NCBI GenBank assembly: GCA_020444415.1
Contig: JAHLLA010000003.1
Span: 62,001 to 126,000 of the forward strand
Reading direction: 5' to 3'
DNA: 64,000 nt
From: Bacteroidota bacterium
Lineage (GTDB): Bacteria; Bacteroidota; Bacteroidia; Bacteroidales; F082
Shown: piece by piece, positions 52,084-62,325 of the stretch
Layout of the letters: every line of letters starts with the position of its first letter
How positions within the stretch are numbered: the stretch's first letter is position 1
Notes under the pieces: model-generated
Told to the model about the DNA's origin: nothing
The model's input: only the letters and a program-made list of their open reading frames with translations
Database searches by the model: none
Position numbers and translations under genes: made by a program

Positions 52084-53826
52084 ATGTTTCGTATTAGAAG
52101 AATTTTAAACGACCGGTCAGAGGCTGATCGGGACGCTATACAACAATCAAGAGAAATTCTCGAAAGCCAGTTTCCGGATATTGATAAATCAAAGATTGAT
52201 CTGATCCCGCATCAGTTACGTAACTCTCTGAAATACAAACTTCAGACTTCTTTGTACGTAGCTGAAAATCGTGGTGGCAGCGTTCAAGGTTTTGCCCTGC
52301 TGATGTATGCCCCAGATCTGAACTTTACGTATCTCGATTTTATTGCATCAAAAAGAAATATAATCTTGACTGGTGTCGGAAGTGCATTATACCAGCGATT
52401 AAGAGAAGAGTCGAAACACCTCGGGGTCAAAGGGCTTTTCTTTGAATGTCTTCCTGACGATCCCAAACTGTGTCGCGACAAAAATTTACTTGAACAAAAC
52501 AAAGCAAGGCTCAAGTTCTATGAAAGGTTTGGAGCTTTCCCATTGCTAAACACGGAATTCGAAACTTCTGTAAAGCCTGATGACGATTGTCCCCCTTATC
52601 TCGTTTGTGATTTTCTCGGCGCAGAAGAAACAGCAGATAAGGCTTACATCCAAGGGGTTATTCGGGCCATACTCGAACGAAAATATGGAAGTTATTGCCC
52701 GCTAACATACATTAAACAAGTTGTTGATTCTGTGACAGATGACCCGGTAAAACTTAGAAAACCGCTGTATATAAGTCGTAGTAAAAAACACACAGAAGCT
52801 TCACTAATTGAGGATAAGAACAAGATATTTCTGGTTATTAATGACCAGCATGCCATACATCACGTGCAGGATAGGGGTTATGTTGAATCTCCCGTCAGGA
52901 TCAATTCCATTATGAAAGAAATTGAACCCACGGGATTGTTTACCCAAAAACCACCTGAAAAATATTCAGATAAACATATTGCAGGTATTCACGATAAAGG
53001 GTATCTGAAATATTTTAAGCGGGTATGTGAAACACTTCAACCTGGGAAATCAATTTATCCTTATGTATTCCCAATCAGGAATGCCTCACGTCCACCTGTG
53101 GATGATTCGGTATTGGCGGGTTATTATTGCATAGATACCTTTACACCACTTAACCCCAATGCCTACAAGGCGGCAAAGCGCGCCGTCGACTGTACATTAA
53201 CCTGTGCCGACAGCCTGCTGGAAGGATATAAAATCGCCTATGCACTGGTGCGTCCTCCAGGCCATCATGCCGAAACCAGGGTGTTTGGAGGATTTTGTTA
53301 CTTCAACTCAAATGCCATTGCAGCCAATTATCTTTCACGATTCGGAAAGGTCGTAATCCTCGATATCGATTACCATCACGGGAACGGTCAACAGGAAATA
53401 TTCTACGAACGCAATGATGTTTTAACCATTTCAATCCACGGTCATCCATCATTTGCTTATCCTTATTTCAGCGGTTATGCTGATGAAAAAGGCGCTAAAA
53501 CAGGTGAAGGATTTAATAGGAATATACCACTTAAAGAAAAGCTAAGCGGTGATGAATACAGAATGGCACTGACACGTGCCTTAAGAGCAATTAAGAAATT
53601 CTCACCGGATTACCTTGTTATTGCTCTTGGCCTCGACACAGCAAAAAATGATCCGACAGGCACATGGAACCTGCTGGCGAATGATTTTATGGAAAATGGC
53701 CGATTGATAGGACGGTTGGGTATACCAATACTTGTTGTACAAGAAGGAGGTTATCGTAACAGGGTATTGGGTATTAATGCAAAGAATTTTTTTAAAGGAT
53801 TATATGCTGAAATGTACAAAAAATGA
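52084..53826 (+). CDS. GNAT acetyltransferase fused to class II histone-deacetylase-like amidohydrolase
   Basis: 580 residues. Residues 1 to about 175 form a GNAT N-acetyltransferase fold (LYVAENRGGSVQGFALLMY; TGVGSALYQRLREES as the acetyl-CoA loop; FYERFGAFPL). From about 245 is a histone-deacetylase/acetylpolyamine-amidohydrolase domain with RPPGHHAE (His394-His395), the zinc ligands in DIDYHHGNG (D429, H431), the LGLDTAKNDPTG region, and GGYRNRVLG with the catalytic Tyr. One polypeptide could therefore both add and remove acetyl groups. It starts 34 nt after kamA and its stop overlaps the next start in ATGA. Likely substrate: an acetylated diamino acid or a peptide of it. Confidence 0.9.
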   Translation: MFRIRRILNDRSEADRDAIQQSREILESQFPDIDKSKIDLIPHQLRNSLKYKLQTSLYVAENRGGSVQGFALLMYAPDLNFTYLDFIASKRNIILTGVGSALYQRLREESKHLGVKGLFFECLPDDPKLCRDKNLLEQNKARLKFYERFGAFPLLNTEFETSVKPDDDCPPYLVCDFLGAEETADKAYIQGVIRAILERKYGSYCPLTYIKQVVDSVTDDPVKLRKPLYISRSKKHTEASLIEDKNKIFLVINDQHAIHHVQDRGYVESPVRINSIMKEIEPTGLFTQKPPEKYSDKHIAGIHDKGYLKYFKRVCETLQPGKSIYPYVFPIRNASRPPVDDSVLAGYYCIDTFTPLNPNAYKAAKRAVDCTLTCADSLLEGYKIAYALVRPPGHHAETRVFGGFCYFNSNAIAANYLSRFGKVVILDIDYHHGNGQQEIFYERNDVLTISIHGHPSFAYPYFSGYADEKGAKTGEGFNRNIPLKEKLSGDEYRMALTRALRAIKKFSPDYLVIALGLDTAKNDPTGTWNLLANDFMENGRLIGRLGIPILVVQEGGYRNRVLGINAKNFFKGLYAEMYKK

Positions 53827-54809
53827 TAAAAATAGGATTTACATATGATTTGCGGTCAGCCTACCTGGCCATGGGATATTCGGAAGAAGAAACCGCTGAA
53901 TTTGACAGGGAAAGCACCATTGAAGCTATCGAATCGACACTTCAACAACTTGGCTATGAAACGGATAGAATCGGGCACATTAAGCAGTTGGTAGAAAGAT
54001 TGCAAAATGGCGACCGGTGGGATTTAGTTTTCAATATTTGTGAAGGAATGTATGGAATTGCTCGCGAAGCACAGGTTCCGGCCTTGCTGGAAGCATACAA
54101 CATTCCGTGCGTTTTCTCTTCACCACTGGTGATGGCTTTAACCCTGGATAAAGGAATGACCAAGCGGGTCATCAGGGATGCAGGCATCGCCACACCTGAT
54201 TTTTTTGTAATAACTAAGGAGGACGATGTCAGTAAAGTTGATTTGCCATTTCCGCTTTTTGTGAAACCGTTGGCCGAAGGAACGGGAAAAGGAATCAGCG
54301 AAAAGTCCATCGTTAGCGATAAAATGGACTTGGCATCTGTTTGCCATAACCTATTAAAGACATATAAACAGCCTGTTCTTGTTGAGACATTCTTAAGTGG
54401 CAGGGAATTTACAGTTGGTATTGTCGGTACCGGAGAAAATGCGAAGGCGGTCGGATGCATGGAAATTGTTCTTAAGGAACATGCTGAGAAGGGTGTTTAC
54501 TCCTATGTAAACAAGGAAGAATGTGAAGAATTGATTGATTATGTCATTACGACGGGCCAGGATAAAGAAAAATGTGAAAAGCTGGCACTGGAAGCTTATC
54601 ATGTATTAAATTGTGAAGATGGGGGCCGGGTGGACATCAGGTATGATCATGAAGGCAATCCCAGTTTTTTAGAGGTAAACCCGCTACCCGGCATGCACCC
54701 TGAGCATTCAGATTTACCCATACTGTGTACCTTAAATGGTATTGCATATCCTGAATTAATGAAAATGATCATGGATTCAGCCATTCAGAAGGTGCATCAG
54801 AAAAAATAG
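53823..54809 (+). CDS. ATP-grasp ligase, D-Ala-D-Ala-ligase-like (first of two)
   Basis: Forms an amide or peptide bond through an acyl-phosphate. 328 residues; NICEGMYGIAREAQVPALLE, ALTLDKGMTKRVIRDAGI, FPLFVKPLAEGTGKGIS (phosphate loop region), VETFLSGREFTVGIVG and RVDIRYDHEGNPSFLEVNPLPGM (metal-binding Glu/Asn) are all of the Ddl type. It differs from true Ddl in the C-terminal region (PGMHPEHSDLP), so another substrate is expected. Coupled to the upstream fusion gene by a 4-nt overlap and to the next ATP-grasp gene by 9 nt. Confidence 0.9.
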   Translation: MIKIGFTYDLRSAYLAMGYSEEETAEFDRESTIEAIESTLQQLGYETDRIGHIKQLVERLQNGDRWDLVFNICEGMYGIAREAQVPALLEAYNIPCVFSSPLVMALTLDKGMTKRVIRDAGIATPDFFVITKEDDVSKVDLPFPLFVKPLAEGTGKGISEKSIVSDKMDLASVCHNLLKTYKQPVLVETFLSGREFTVGIVGTGENAKAVGCMEIVLKEHAEKGVYSYVNKEECEELIDYVITTGQDKEKCEKLALEAYHVLNCEDGGRVDIRYDHEGNPSFLEVNPLPGMHPEHSDLPILCTLNGIAYPELMKMIMDSAIQKVHQKK

Positions 54810-54818
54810 CTTGCGGAT

Positions 54819-55793
54819 ATGAAAAGGAAAAAAGTCGTCATATTGATCAATGCCATTTCGGAAACACCCACAGCAGATGAACTGGATGTGCTAATCCAGG
54901 CGGTTGCAATTGAAACGGAATTGAAAGCCTTGGGTTATGTAACCGAAAGATTGTTCATGGGACTTAATATGCAGCAGGTTACAGGGCAATTGAAAAAAAC
55001 AGATCCGGTATTTGTATTTAACCTGGTTGAAAGCCTAGATGGTTCGGGAAAGTTAATTTACTTTGCGCCTGCTTTGCTGGAGCATCTGCATATTCCGTTT
55101 ACCGGAAGCAGTTCTGAAGCCTTTTTTGTAACGAGCAATAAAATGTTGGCCAAAAGCCTCATGCTGAATAAGAACCTGCCCACCCCGGAATGGATTGAAA
55201 GCGATTTTACCGATCACTTAAAACCATCTGCCCTTTATATTGCCAAACCCGTTTGGGAAGACGCATCCGTAGGTATCACGGATGCCAGTGTTTTGAGAGG
55301 TGATAAAAACTCTGTAAAGGAATTTCTTGAAAAACATAACGACATGCCTTACTTCTTTGAAGAATTTATTGAAGGTAGGGAGTTCAATATATCTGTGTTA
55401 GGCGGCAAAAGAGGGCCTGAAGTATTACCCATGGCGGAGATTGTGTTTGAACAATATCCTGCGGGCAAACCAAAAATAGTGGGGTATGAAGCTAAATGGG
55501 ATGAAAATTCGTTTGCATACCAACATACGGTACGAAGTTTCGGAGTTGAAAAAACCGATCCAGTATTGGCCGAAAAAATGAGACAAATTTGCATCGATTC
55601 CTGGAAACTGTTTGGGTTGAAAGGCTATACACGTGTTGATTTCAGAGTGGATGGAGAAGGAAATCCATGGATACTTGAGATTAACGCCAATCCCTGCCTG
55701 TCTCCTGATGCAGGATTTTATGCAGCGAGTATGCAGGCAGGATATTCATTCAAACATGTTGTTGAACGTATTTGTGAAGACGTATGGAAATGA
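54819..55793 (+). CDS. ATP-grasp ligase, D-Ala-D-Ala-ligase-like (second of two)
   Basis: 324 residues, a diverged relative of the preceding gene product. Same architecture: NLVESLDGSGKLIYFAPALLE, FTGSSSEAFFVTSNKMLAK, LYIAKPVWEDASVGI, FEEFIEGREFNISVLGG, TRVDFRVDGEGNPWILEINANPC. The metal-binding EINANPC replaces EVNPLPG, a plain difference in acceptor pocket between the two ligases, so they probably act on different substrates or successive steps. Its final codons overlap the next gene by 10 nt. Confidence 0.9.
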   Translation: MKRKKVVILINAISETPTADELDVLIQAVAIETELKALGYVTERLFMGLNMQQVTGQLKKTDPVFVFNLVESLDGSGKLIYFAPALLEHLHIPFTGSSSEAFFVTSNKMLAKSLMLNKNLPTPEWIESDFTDHLKPSALYIAKPVWEDASVGITDASVLRGDKNSVKEFLEKHNDMPYFFEEFIEGREFNISVLGGKRGPEVLPMAEIVFEQYPAGKPKIVGYEAKWDENSFAYQHTVRSFGVEKTDPVLAEKMRQICIDSWKLFGLKGYTRVDFRVDGEGNPWILEINANPCLSPDAGFYAASMQAGYSFKHVVERICEDVWK

Positions 55794-56290
55794 ACCTTAT
55801 AAAATTTAGAACGGAAGTTAAAACTTCCGATGTAGAAGTTGTGAAAGAGATCGTGACAACTACCGGTTTTTTTCACCCTGAAGAGATTGAAATTGCTATT
55901 GAACTGGTGGAAGAACGACTTAACAAAGGTGCTGACAGTGGTTATGAATTTATTTTTCTGGAATATGAAGGTGAAACTGTTGCGTACTCATGTTATGGTT
56001 TGATCCCGCTCACTAAAAGCAGTTATGACCTTTACTGGATTGCCACACATGCTGAATACCGGGGCAAAGGACTGGGAAAGATTTTGCTGCTCGAAATGGA
56101 AAATGATATTAAAACGCGCGGTGGCACAGGCATTTATGCTGAAACATCGTCAAAGGCAATGTACGAGCCAACAAGGCAATTTTACCTGCATAACGGATAT
56201 GATCTGAAAGCTCAGTTTGAGGATTATTACGATGAGGGTGATGACCTGGTATATTTCGTAAAAAGGATCCGTGATGTTCCGTCTTCTTAA
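55784..56290 (+). CDS. GNAT family N-acetyltransferase
   Basis: 168 residues with an acetyl-CoA loop RGKGLGK and preceding strand YDLYWIATHAEY; the last part (FYLHNGYDLKAQFEDYYDEGDDLVYFVK) is GNAT-like. Much shorter than the archaeal beta-lysine acetyltransferase AblB. It overlaps the upstream ATP-grasp gene by 10 nt and ends the operon. Probably acetylates the pathway intermediate or product, or transfers another acyl group. An internal ATG at 55790 is an alternative start. Confidence 0.88.
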   Translation: MEMNLIKFRTEVKTSDVEVVKEIVTTTGFFHPEEIEIAIELVEERLNKGADSGYEFIFLEYEGETVAYSCYGLIPLTKSSYDLYWIATHAEYRGKGLGKILLLEMENDIKTRGGTGIYAETSSKAMYEPTRQFYLHNGYDLKAQFEDYYDEGDDLVYFVKRIRDVPSS

Positions 56291-56325
56291 TGGAGAGATA
56301 ACTTAGCTCGTTAATCCCGATTGAT

Positions 56326-56333
56326 TACTTTTG
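56326..56333 (+). promoter_or_regulatory. -7 element of the ywbE-like gene, probably leaderless
   Basis: TACTTTTG, an exact TAnnTTTG match, ends only 4 nt before the ATG at 56338. Confidence 0.6.
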
Positions 56334-56337
56334 CCGG

Positions 56338-56538
56338 ATGACAAACGGTACAAAGCGAAGCGATATTCAAGTGGGTATGCTAGTGAAAGTGGTGCAAAAA
56401 AGAGACCAGCGATCGGGACAATTAACGGAAGGCATTGTTGAGCGTATTTTAACCAGTGCACCCAATCACCATCACGGTATTAAAGTAATACTCGAAAGTG
56501 GCGAAGTGGGCAGGGTTAAAGAAATTTTGGAAGACTAA
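56338..56538 (+). CDS. YwbE family protein
   Basis: 66 residues of the YwbE/DUF2196 family: DIQVGMLVKVVQKRDQRSGQ and LTEGIVERILT followed by HHHGIKVILE. A small KOW/SH3-like beta-barrel that might bind RNA is plausible; the function is unknown. It is followed 5 nt later by a pseudouridine synthase, compatible with an RNA-related role. The promoter box abuts the ATG, so its mRNA probably has almost no leader. Confidence 0.9.
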   Translation: MTNGTKRSDIQVGMLVKVVQKRDQRSGQLTEGIVERILTSAPNHHHGIKVILESGEVGRVKEILED

Positions 56539-56543
56539 AATCA

Positions 56544-57455
56544 ATGGATAAAAGCAACAAATCAAAAAGGAAGCCAAAAGGGAAGCCCAATACTAATGCC
56601 AGTTACGAGGTTGCCAAACCCGACGAACTGATGAAATTCCTGATTGCTAAATTGCCGGGTAAAAGCCGGAATAATATCAAATCATTGCTATCTGGAAAGC
56701 AAGTATTTGTAGATGGTAAACCGATTAAGCAGTTCAATTACCCACTGATTCCTGGGCAGCAGGTAAACATCCGATGGAGCAGGGTGGCGCCTGAAAAAAA
56801 GTACAGGGGCATCAGCATCATATATGAAGATAAAGATATTGTAGTGGTTGATAAACATGCTGGCCTGTTATCGATTCCAACCGACCATGAGAAATCGAAA
56901 ACAGCGCTGCAGATGGTTCACAGCTATTTGCAAAGTAAAGGTCAGGATGATCAAATATTTGTGGTGCAGCGGCTCGATCGGGATGTTTCTGGCTTGATGG
57001 TATTTGCCCGGACTGAAAAAGTGCAGCATGTATTGCAATCACGCTGGCAGGAAATTATTTCCGAAATGGTTTACCTGGCAGTAGTTGAAGGCACACCGGA
57101 AAAATTAGAAGGAACGGTTACATCCTATTTAAAGGAAAGTAAATCCCTGCTCGTGTATTCAAGTCCTGATCCAAAAGATGGAGCCAAAGCCATAACACAT
57201 TACCAAGTTATCAAATCGGGAAAAATATATGCCATTTTGAAAATAAAGCTTGAAACAAGCAGGAAAAACCAGTTAAGGGTGCATATGAATGAAATTGGCC
57301 ACCCGGTTGTTGGTGATAAAAAATACGGGGCTACAACCAGCCCGATTGGTCGCCTTGGGCTACATGCCTGGGGATTGGCATTCAAACATCCGGTCAACAA
57401 TGAGTCCTTGCAATTTGAAACACCTATTCCGAGAAAATTCCTGAGATTGATATAA
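56544..57455 (+). CDS. RluA family RNA pseudouridine synthase
   Basis: Converts uridine to pseudouridine in rRNA or tRNA. 303 residues: a basic N-terminal tail, an S4 RNA-binding domain (about 25-85: LPGKSRNNIKSLLSGKQVFVDG), then the catalytic domain with VQRLDRDVSGLMVFAR (the catalytic Asp in RLDRD) and a C-terminal GHPVVGDKKYGA. Which RNA position is modified cannot be told. It is in one unit with the ywbE-like gene. Confidence 0.92.
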   Translation: MDKSNKSKRKPKGKPNTNASYEVAKPDELMKFLIAKLPGKSRNNIKSLLSGKQVFVDGKPIKQFNYPLIPGQQVNIRWSRVAPEKKYRGISIIYEDKDIVVVDKHAGLLSIPTDHEKSKTALQMVHSYLQSKGQDDQIFVVQRLDRDVSGLMVFARTEKVQHVLQSRWQEIISEMVYLAVVEGTPEKLEGTVTSYLKESKSLLVYSSPDPKDGAKAITHYQVIKSGKIYAILKIKLETSRKNQLRVHMNEIGHPVVGDKKYGATTSPIGRLGLHAWGLAFKHPVNNESLQFETPIPRKFLRLI

Positions 57456-57468
57456 TTAATTGTACGAA

Positions 57469-58716
57469 TTAATCTTTTTGAGTGATGCAGGAATTACCCG
57501 CCAACCACCCCGTGGAGTATGCTATTTGTAAATTGTAACCTCCGGTGTGGGCATCTACATCGATCATTTCACCCGCAAAAAAAAGTCCTTTTACCAGTTT
57601 CGACTCCATAGTTTTAGAAGATATTTCATTTCTGGAAATACCTCCTGCAGTAATAATGGCTTCTTTAAATGAGCGATGGTTGGTGATGCTAAAGGATAAA
57701 TTTTTAAGTAAATGCCTGATTTGTTTACGCTCTTTCGATGATACCTGGTGGCATTCTTTTTCAGGATCTAATCCCAACAAATCAATAAATACCGGAACCA
57801 TGGTTGAAGGCAGCCAATAGCGAAAAATATTGCCGATCTTTTTCTTGCCATGCTCATTTAGATCCCTGATCAGGCGATTATCCAGCTTTTGTTCATTAAG
57901 TGCAGGCTTCAGGTCAATGGTTATTTCTACCTTGTGTTTTTCCCGTAAGGCATCCACAACTATCCGGCTTAATGTAAGTATAATTGGCCCTGAGAGTCCA
58001 AAATGTGTAAAAAGCATCTCACCAAAATCTTCAGCTACTTTTTTGTCATTTACCCATATAACGGCCTTTACATTTTTTAGGTTGAGGCCCTGAAGTTGCT
58101 GCGCTACATTTCCGGAAGTTTCCAAAGGTACAAGAGCAGGCCTCACAGTTTCTATAGTGTGTCCAACTTGTTTGGACAGTTCATAACCGTCGCCGTTTGA
58201 CCCGGTAGCCGGATAGGATTTGCCACCTGTAGCAAGGATCACATTAGGGCATTTGAATTCCTGTCCGTTTGCCTGAAGACCGGTAATTTCATTGTTTTCT
58301 ATAATGAGTTTTTCCACCCGTTGCCCACAGCGTATTTCAACTTTCAACTCATGAACCCAACGCAAAAGAGCTTGTAGCACGTCTGATGATTTGTTGCTGG
58401 ACGGAAAATAGCGTCCCCCTCTTTCAAGCGTTGTTTCAACGCCATACTTATGGAGCAGATTAATAATATCATCAGAAAAAAATTGTGAGAAAGCATTCCT
58501 TAAAAACCGCCCATTCGGATTCACATGCGTGATAAAATCACTGATCGAAGCATCATTGGTAATATTGCATCGTCCTTTGCCGGTGATCAGCAGTTTTCGG
58601 CCTTCCTGCCGCATTTTTTCGAGCAGCAATACCTTTCCGCCCAATTCGGCGGCCCGACCAGCTGCCAGCAACCCGGCGGGACCGGCTCCAACCACTATAA
58701 CATCAAATGGATCCAT
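57469..58716 (-). CDS. NAD(P)/FAD-dependent oxidoreductase, HI0933/BaiN-type
   Basis: 415 residues from the ATG at 58716 (MDPFDVIVVGAGPAGLLAAG). Dinucleotide-binding GxGxxG near the N-terminus, LLITGKGRCNITN and a C-terminal FFAGEMIDVDAHTGGYNLQIAYSTG are the family signatures. Related proteins are annotated as flavoprotein reductases or RdsA/BaiN; the physiological substrate here is unknown. An upstream TTG at 58725 lies inside the -7 element and is not a likely start. Convergent with the RluA-type gene. Confidence 0.93.
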   Translation of the reverse strand: MDPFDVIVVGAGPAGLLAAGRAAELGGKVLLLEKMRQEGRKLLITGKGRCNITNDASISDFITHVNPNGRFLRNAFSQFFSDDIINLLHKYGVETTLERGGRYFPSSNKSSDVLQALLRWVHELKVEIRCGQRVEKLIIENNEITGLQANGQEFKCPNVILATGGKSYPATGSNGDGYELSKQVGHTIETVRPALVPLETSGNVAQQLQGLNLKNVKAVIWVNDKKVAEDFGEMLFTHFGLSGPIILTLSRIVVDALREKHKVEITIDLKPALNEQKLDNRLIRDLNEHGKKKIGNIFRYWLPSTMVPVFIDLLGLDPEKECHQVSSKERKQIRHLLKNLSFSITNHRSFKEAIITAGGISRNEISSKTMESKLVKGLFFAGEMIDVDAHTGGYNLQIAYSTGWLAGNSCITQKD

Positions 58717-58722
58717 TGAAAG

Positions 58723-58730
58723 CAAAAGTA
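58723..58730 (-). promoter_or_regulatory. -7 element of the HI0933-type gene, nearly leaderless
   Basis: The minus strand reads TACTTTTG, an exact TAnnTTTG match, whose last base is 6 nt before the ATG at 58716. Confidence 0.55.
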
Positions 58731-58743
58731 CGTAATAGTAATT

Positions 58744-60024
58744 TTATGAAGGGCGTCGTTTTTTGGAGTAATATTTCCGGCGTTTATTGCGGTTATTGTT
58801 GCCCGAATTACTGGCTGGTTTTTCTGAATTTGGTCGTTGCCTGGGGTTTTGCTTCTTCACATTGTTTTTGCTGACTTCGGTTATACCATCATCAGGAAAA
58901 GGATGTTCAGACACCACGCGTATTTGCTGATGGATCAGTTTCTGAATATCTTTTAAATAAGGTTTTTCTTCCGTATCGCAAAATGACAAGGCGATGCCAC
59001 TTGCCCCTGCACGGCCTGTACGACCAATACGGTGAACGTAAGTTTCCGGTATATTCGGCAGGTCATAATTGATCACATGCGATAAATCATCTACATCAAT
59101 GCCACGGGCGGCAATATCAGTGGCAACCAGTACATTGGTGCGACCATTTTTAAAATTTCCGAGCGCCTTTTGGCGTGCCGCCTGCGATTTATTGCTATGA
59201 ATGGCTTCAGCCTCGATATGCGCCTTACTCAGCAACCTGACTATTTTATTAGCCCCATGCTTGGTACGCGAAAAAATCAGTACCGAACCGGCAGCATCCG
59301 TTTTCAACAGATGAACCAGTAATTTAACTTTGTCTTTCTTGCGTACAAAATATACAGCCTGTTCCACTTTCTCGGCCGTTGTTTGTTCGGGTTGCACCAT
59401 AACCTTCTGGGGATTTCCGAGAATTTTACGTGATAAGTTGACAATATCCGGGGGCATGGTAGCCGAGAAAAACAACGATTGCCGTTTAACGGGTAATTTT
59501 TCTATGATCTTCCGGATGTCATGAATAAAACCCATATCCAGCATACGGTCAGCCTCATCCAATACAAAAAACTCGATATTTTTTAAGGTAATAAAACCTT
59601 GTTCCATAAGGTCGAGCAACCTACCCGGGGTGGCAATCAAAATGTCAACGCCTTTTTGCAGCGATCGAGTTTGAGTACCTTGTTTAACGCCACCAAAGAT
59701 GACCGTATTTTTTAGGCCGGTATATTTTCCGTAAGCCCTGAAACTATCATCAATCTGTATGGCAAGCTCCCTTGTTGGAGTTACGATCAGCGCCTTGATT
59801 TTGCGTGGTCCATGATTATAATTCGACTTCGCATGCAAATGTTGTAGTATAGGAATGGCAAAAGCTGCCGTTTTTCCGGTGCCGGTTTGCGCACAGCCAA
59901 GCAAATCTTTCCCCTGCAATAAAATGGGGATGGATTGCTGTTGAATAGGTGTGGGATGTGTATATCCTTCGGCACTCAGGGCTTTCAGGATGGGGTCAAT
60001 TAGCCCTAAATCTTTGAAAATCAT
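58744..60024 (-). CDS. DEAD-box RNA helicase, RhlE-like
   Basis: ATP-dependent RNA helicase, probably in ribosome assembly or mRNA turnover. 426 residues: Q motif ([12 protein letters not shown]), motif [19 protein letters not shown] ([11 protein letters not shown]), SAT, and the C-terminal helicase domain with [16 protein letters not shown] and HRIGRTGR. A basic Arg/Lys/Asn-rich tail (about 385-426) is typical of RhlE-type RNA-binding tails. Single gene with its own promoter (60043-60050). Confidence 0.95.
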   Translation of the reverse strand: MIFKDLGLIDPILKALSAEGYTHPTPIQQQSIPILLQGKDLLGCAQTGTGKTAAFAIPILQHLHAKSNYNHGPRKIKALIVTPTRELAIQIDDSFRAYGKYTGLKNTVIFGGVKQGTQTRSLQKGVDILIATPGRLLDLMEQGFITLKNIEFFVLDEADRMLDMGFIHDIRKIIEKLPVKRQSLFFSATMPPDIVNLSRKILGNPQKVMVQPEQTTAEKVEQAVYFVRKKDKVKLLVHLLKTDAAGSVLIFSRTKHGANKIVRLLSKAHIEAEAIHSNKSQAARQKALGNFKNGRTNVLVATDIAARGIDVDDLSHVINYDLPNIPETYVHRIGRTGRAGASGIALSFCDTEEKPYLKDIQKLIHQQIRVVSEHPFPDDGITEVSKNNVKKQNPRQRPNSEKPASNSGNNNRNKRRKYYSKKRRPS

Positions 60025-60042
60025 TAATTATAAATAAGTTGG

Positions 60043-60050
60043 CAAAGGTA
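60043..60050 (-). promoter_or_regulatory. -7 element of the helicase gene
   Basis: The minus strand reads TACCTTTG, an exact TAnnTTTG match, 18 nt before the start. Confidence 0.55.
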
Positions 60051-60113
60051 ACTGAATTGTTGGACTTCAGTGTATTTATTATATATCCAAGTAAAATGAG
60101 TGATATTCGTACT

Positions 60114-61736
<1,623 letters not shown>

Positions 61737-61919
61737 CTATCTTTATGGAAATATAGTTATTGAAAAAGTTTGCGAAAGTACATATAAATATTAGACAGAA
61801 TGCACCTTATGAATAAAGAGTGGTTCACATATGATTAGTCATCAGTATTGACAGGCTGGTCAATTTGAAGATTCTGTTAACATATTGATTAATAAGGGAA
61901 ACAGTGTAATGGATGGGTA

Positions 61920-62117
61920 TTATTCATCTATTGCTTTTCCATCTTTGTATTCGCCCAGAACGACCACATCCTTGGTCTTTTCATATTCTTTTACCGCACT
62001 TAACATTTCTTTTCTGGTGTCTCTCCGGATTTTTATTCCGGATTTAGCATCCTTATTTCGAATTTCAATATAAAATCCATCTCTCAGTTTCTTCGGTCTG
62101 GTTGGAGGTCTTCCCAT
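61920..62117 (-). CDS. Conserved small basic protein, 65 aa
   Basis: No named family recognised. The N-terminus MGRPPTRPKKLRDG contains an AT-hook-like GRPP core followed by a basic run, then FYIEIRNKDAKSGIKIRRD and an amphipathic helix with MLSAVKEYEKTKDV. A small nucleic-acid-binding protein is plausible. I have the impression that similar short proteins are common in Bacteroidota. It stands alone between the ABC-F gene and the TspO-like gene. Confidence 0.7.
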   Translation of the reverse strand: MGRPPTRPKKLRDGFYIEIRNKDAKSGIKIRRDTRKEMLSAVKEYEKTKDVVVLGEYKDGKAIDE

Positions 62118-62325
62118 AATATCCTTGGCTTACAATCAATTTTTCACTAATGTACGAAATCATTTGGAGAATCAAACAATTAGTAGCAATTATAACTTGT
62201 TTGTTGCTGTTTTATTATATGGATGATTGCAATAACATGCAAATTCTCATTTTGGAGCCGGTAAAAATGACCATATAGTATATTGGATTGCTTTAAAACT
62301 TAACTAAAGCTGACTTGGTTTACAT

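Noticed and set aside
53954-54460. 168-codon open frame antisense to the first ATP-grasp gene
   Set aside because: Antisense shadow; the sense protein keeps all ATP-grasp motifs.
57454-57470. AT-only inverted repeat between the RluA-type and HI0933-type genes as a terminator
   Set aside because: The stem has no G-C pairs of note and overlaps the stop codons; too weak to call.
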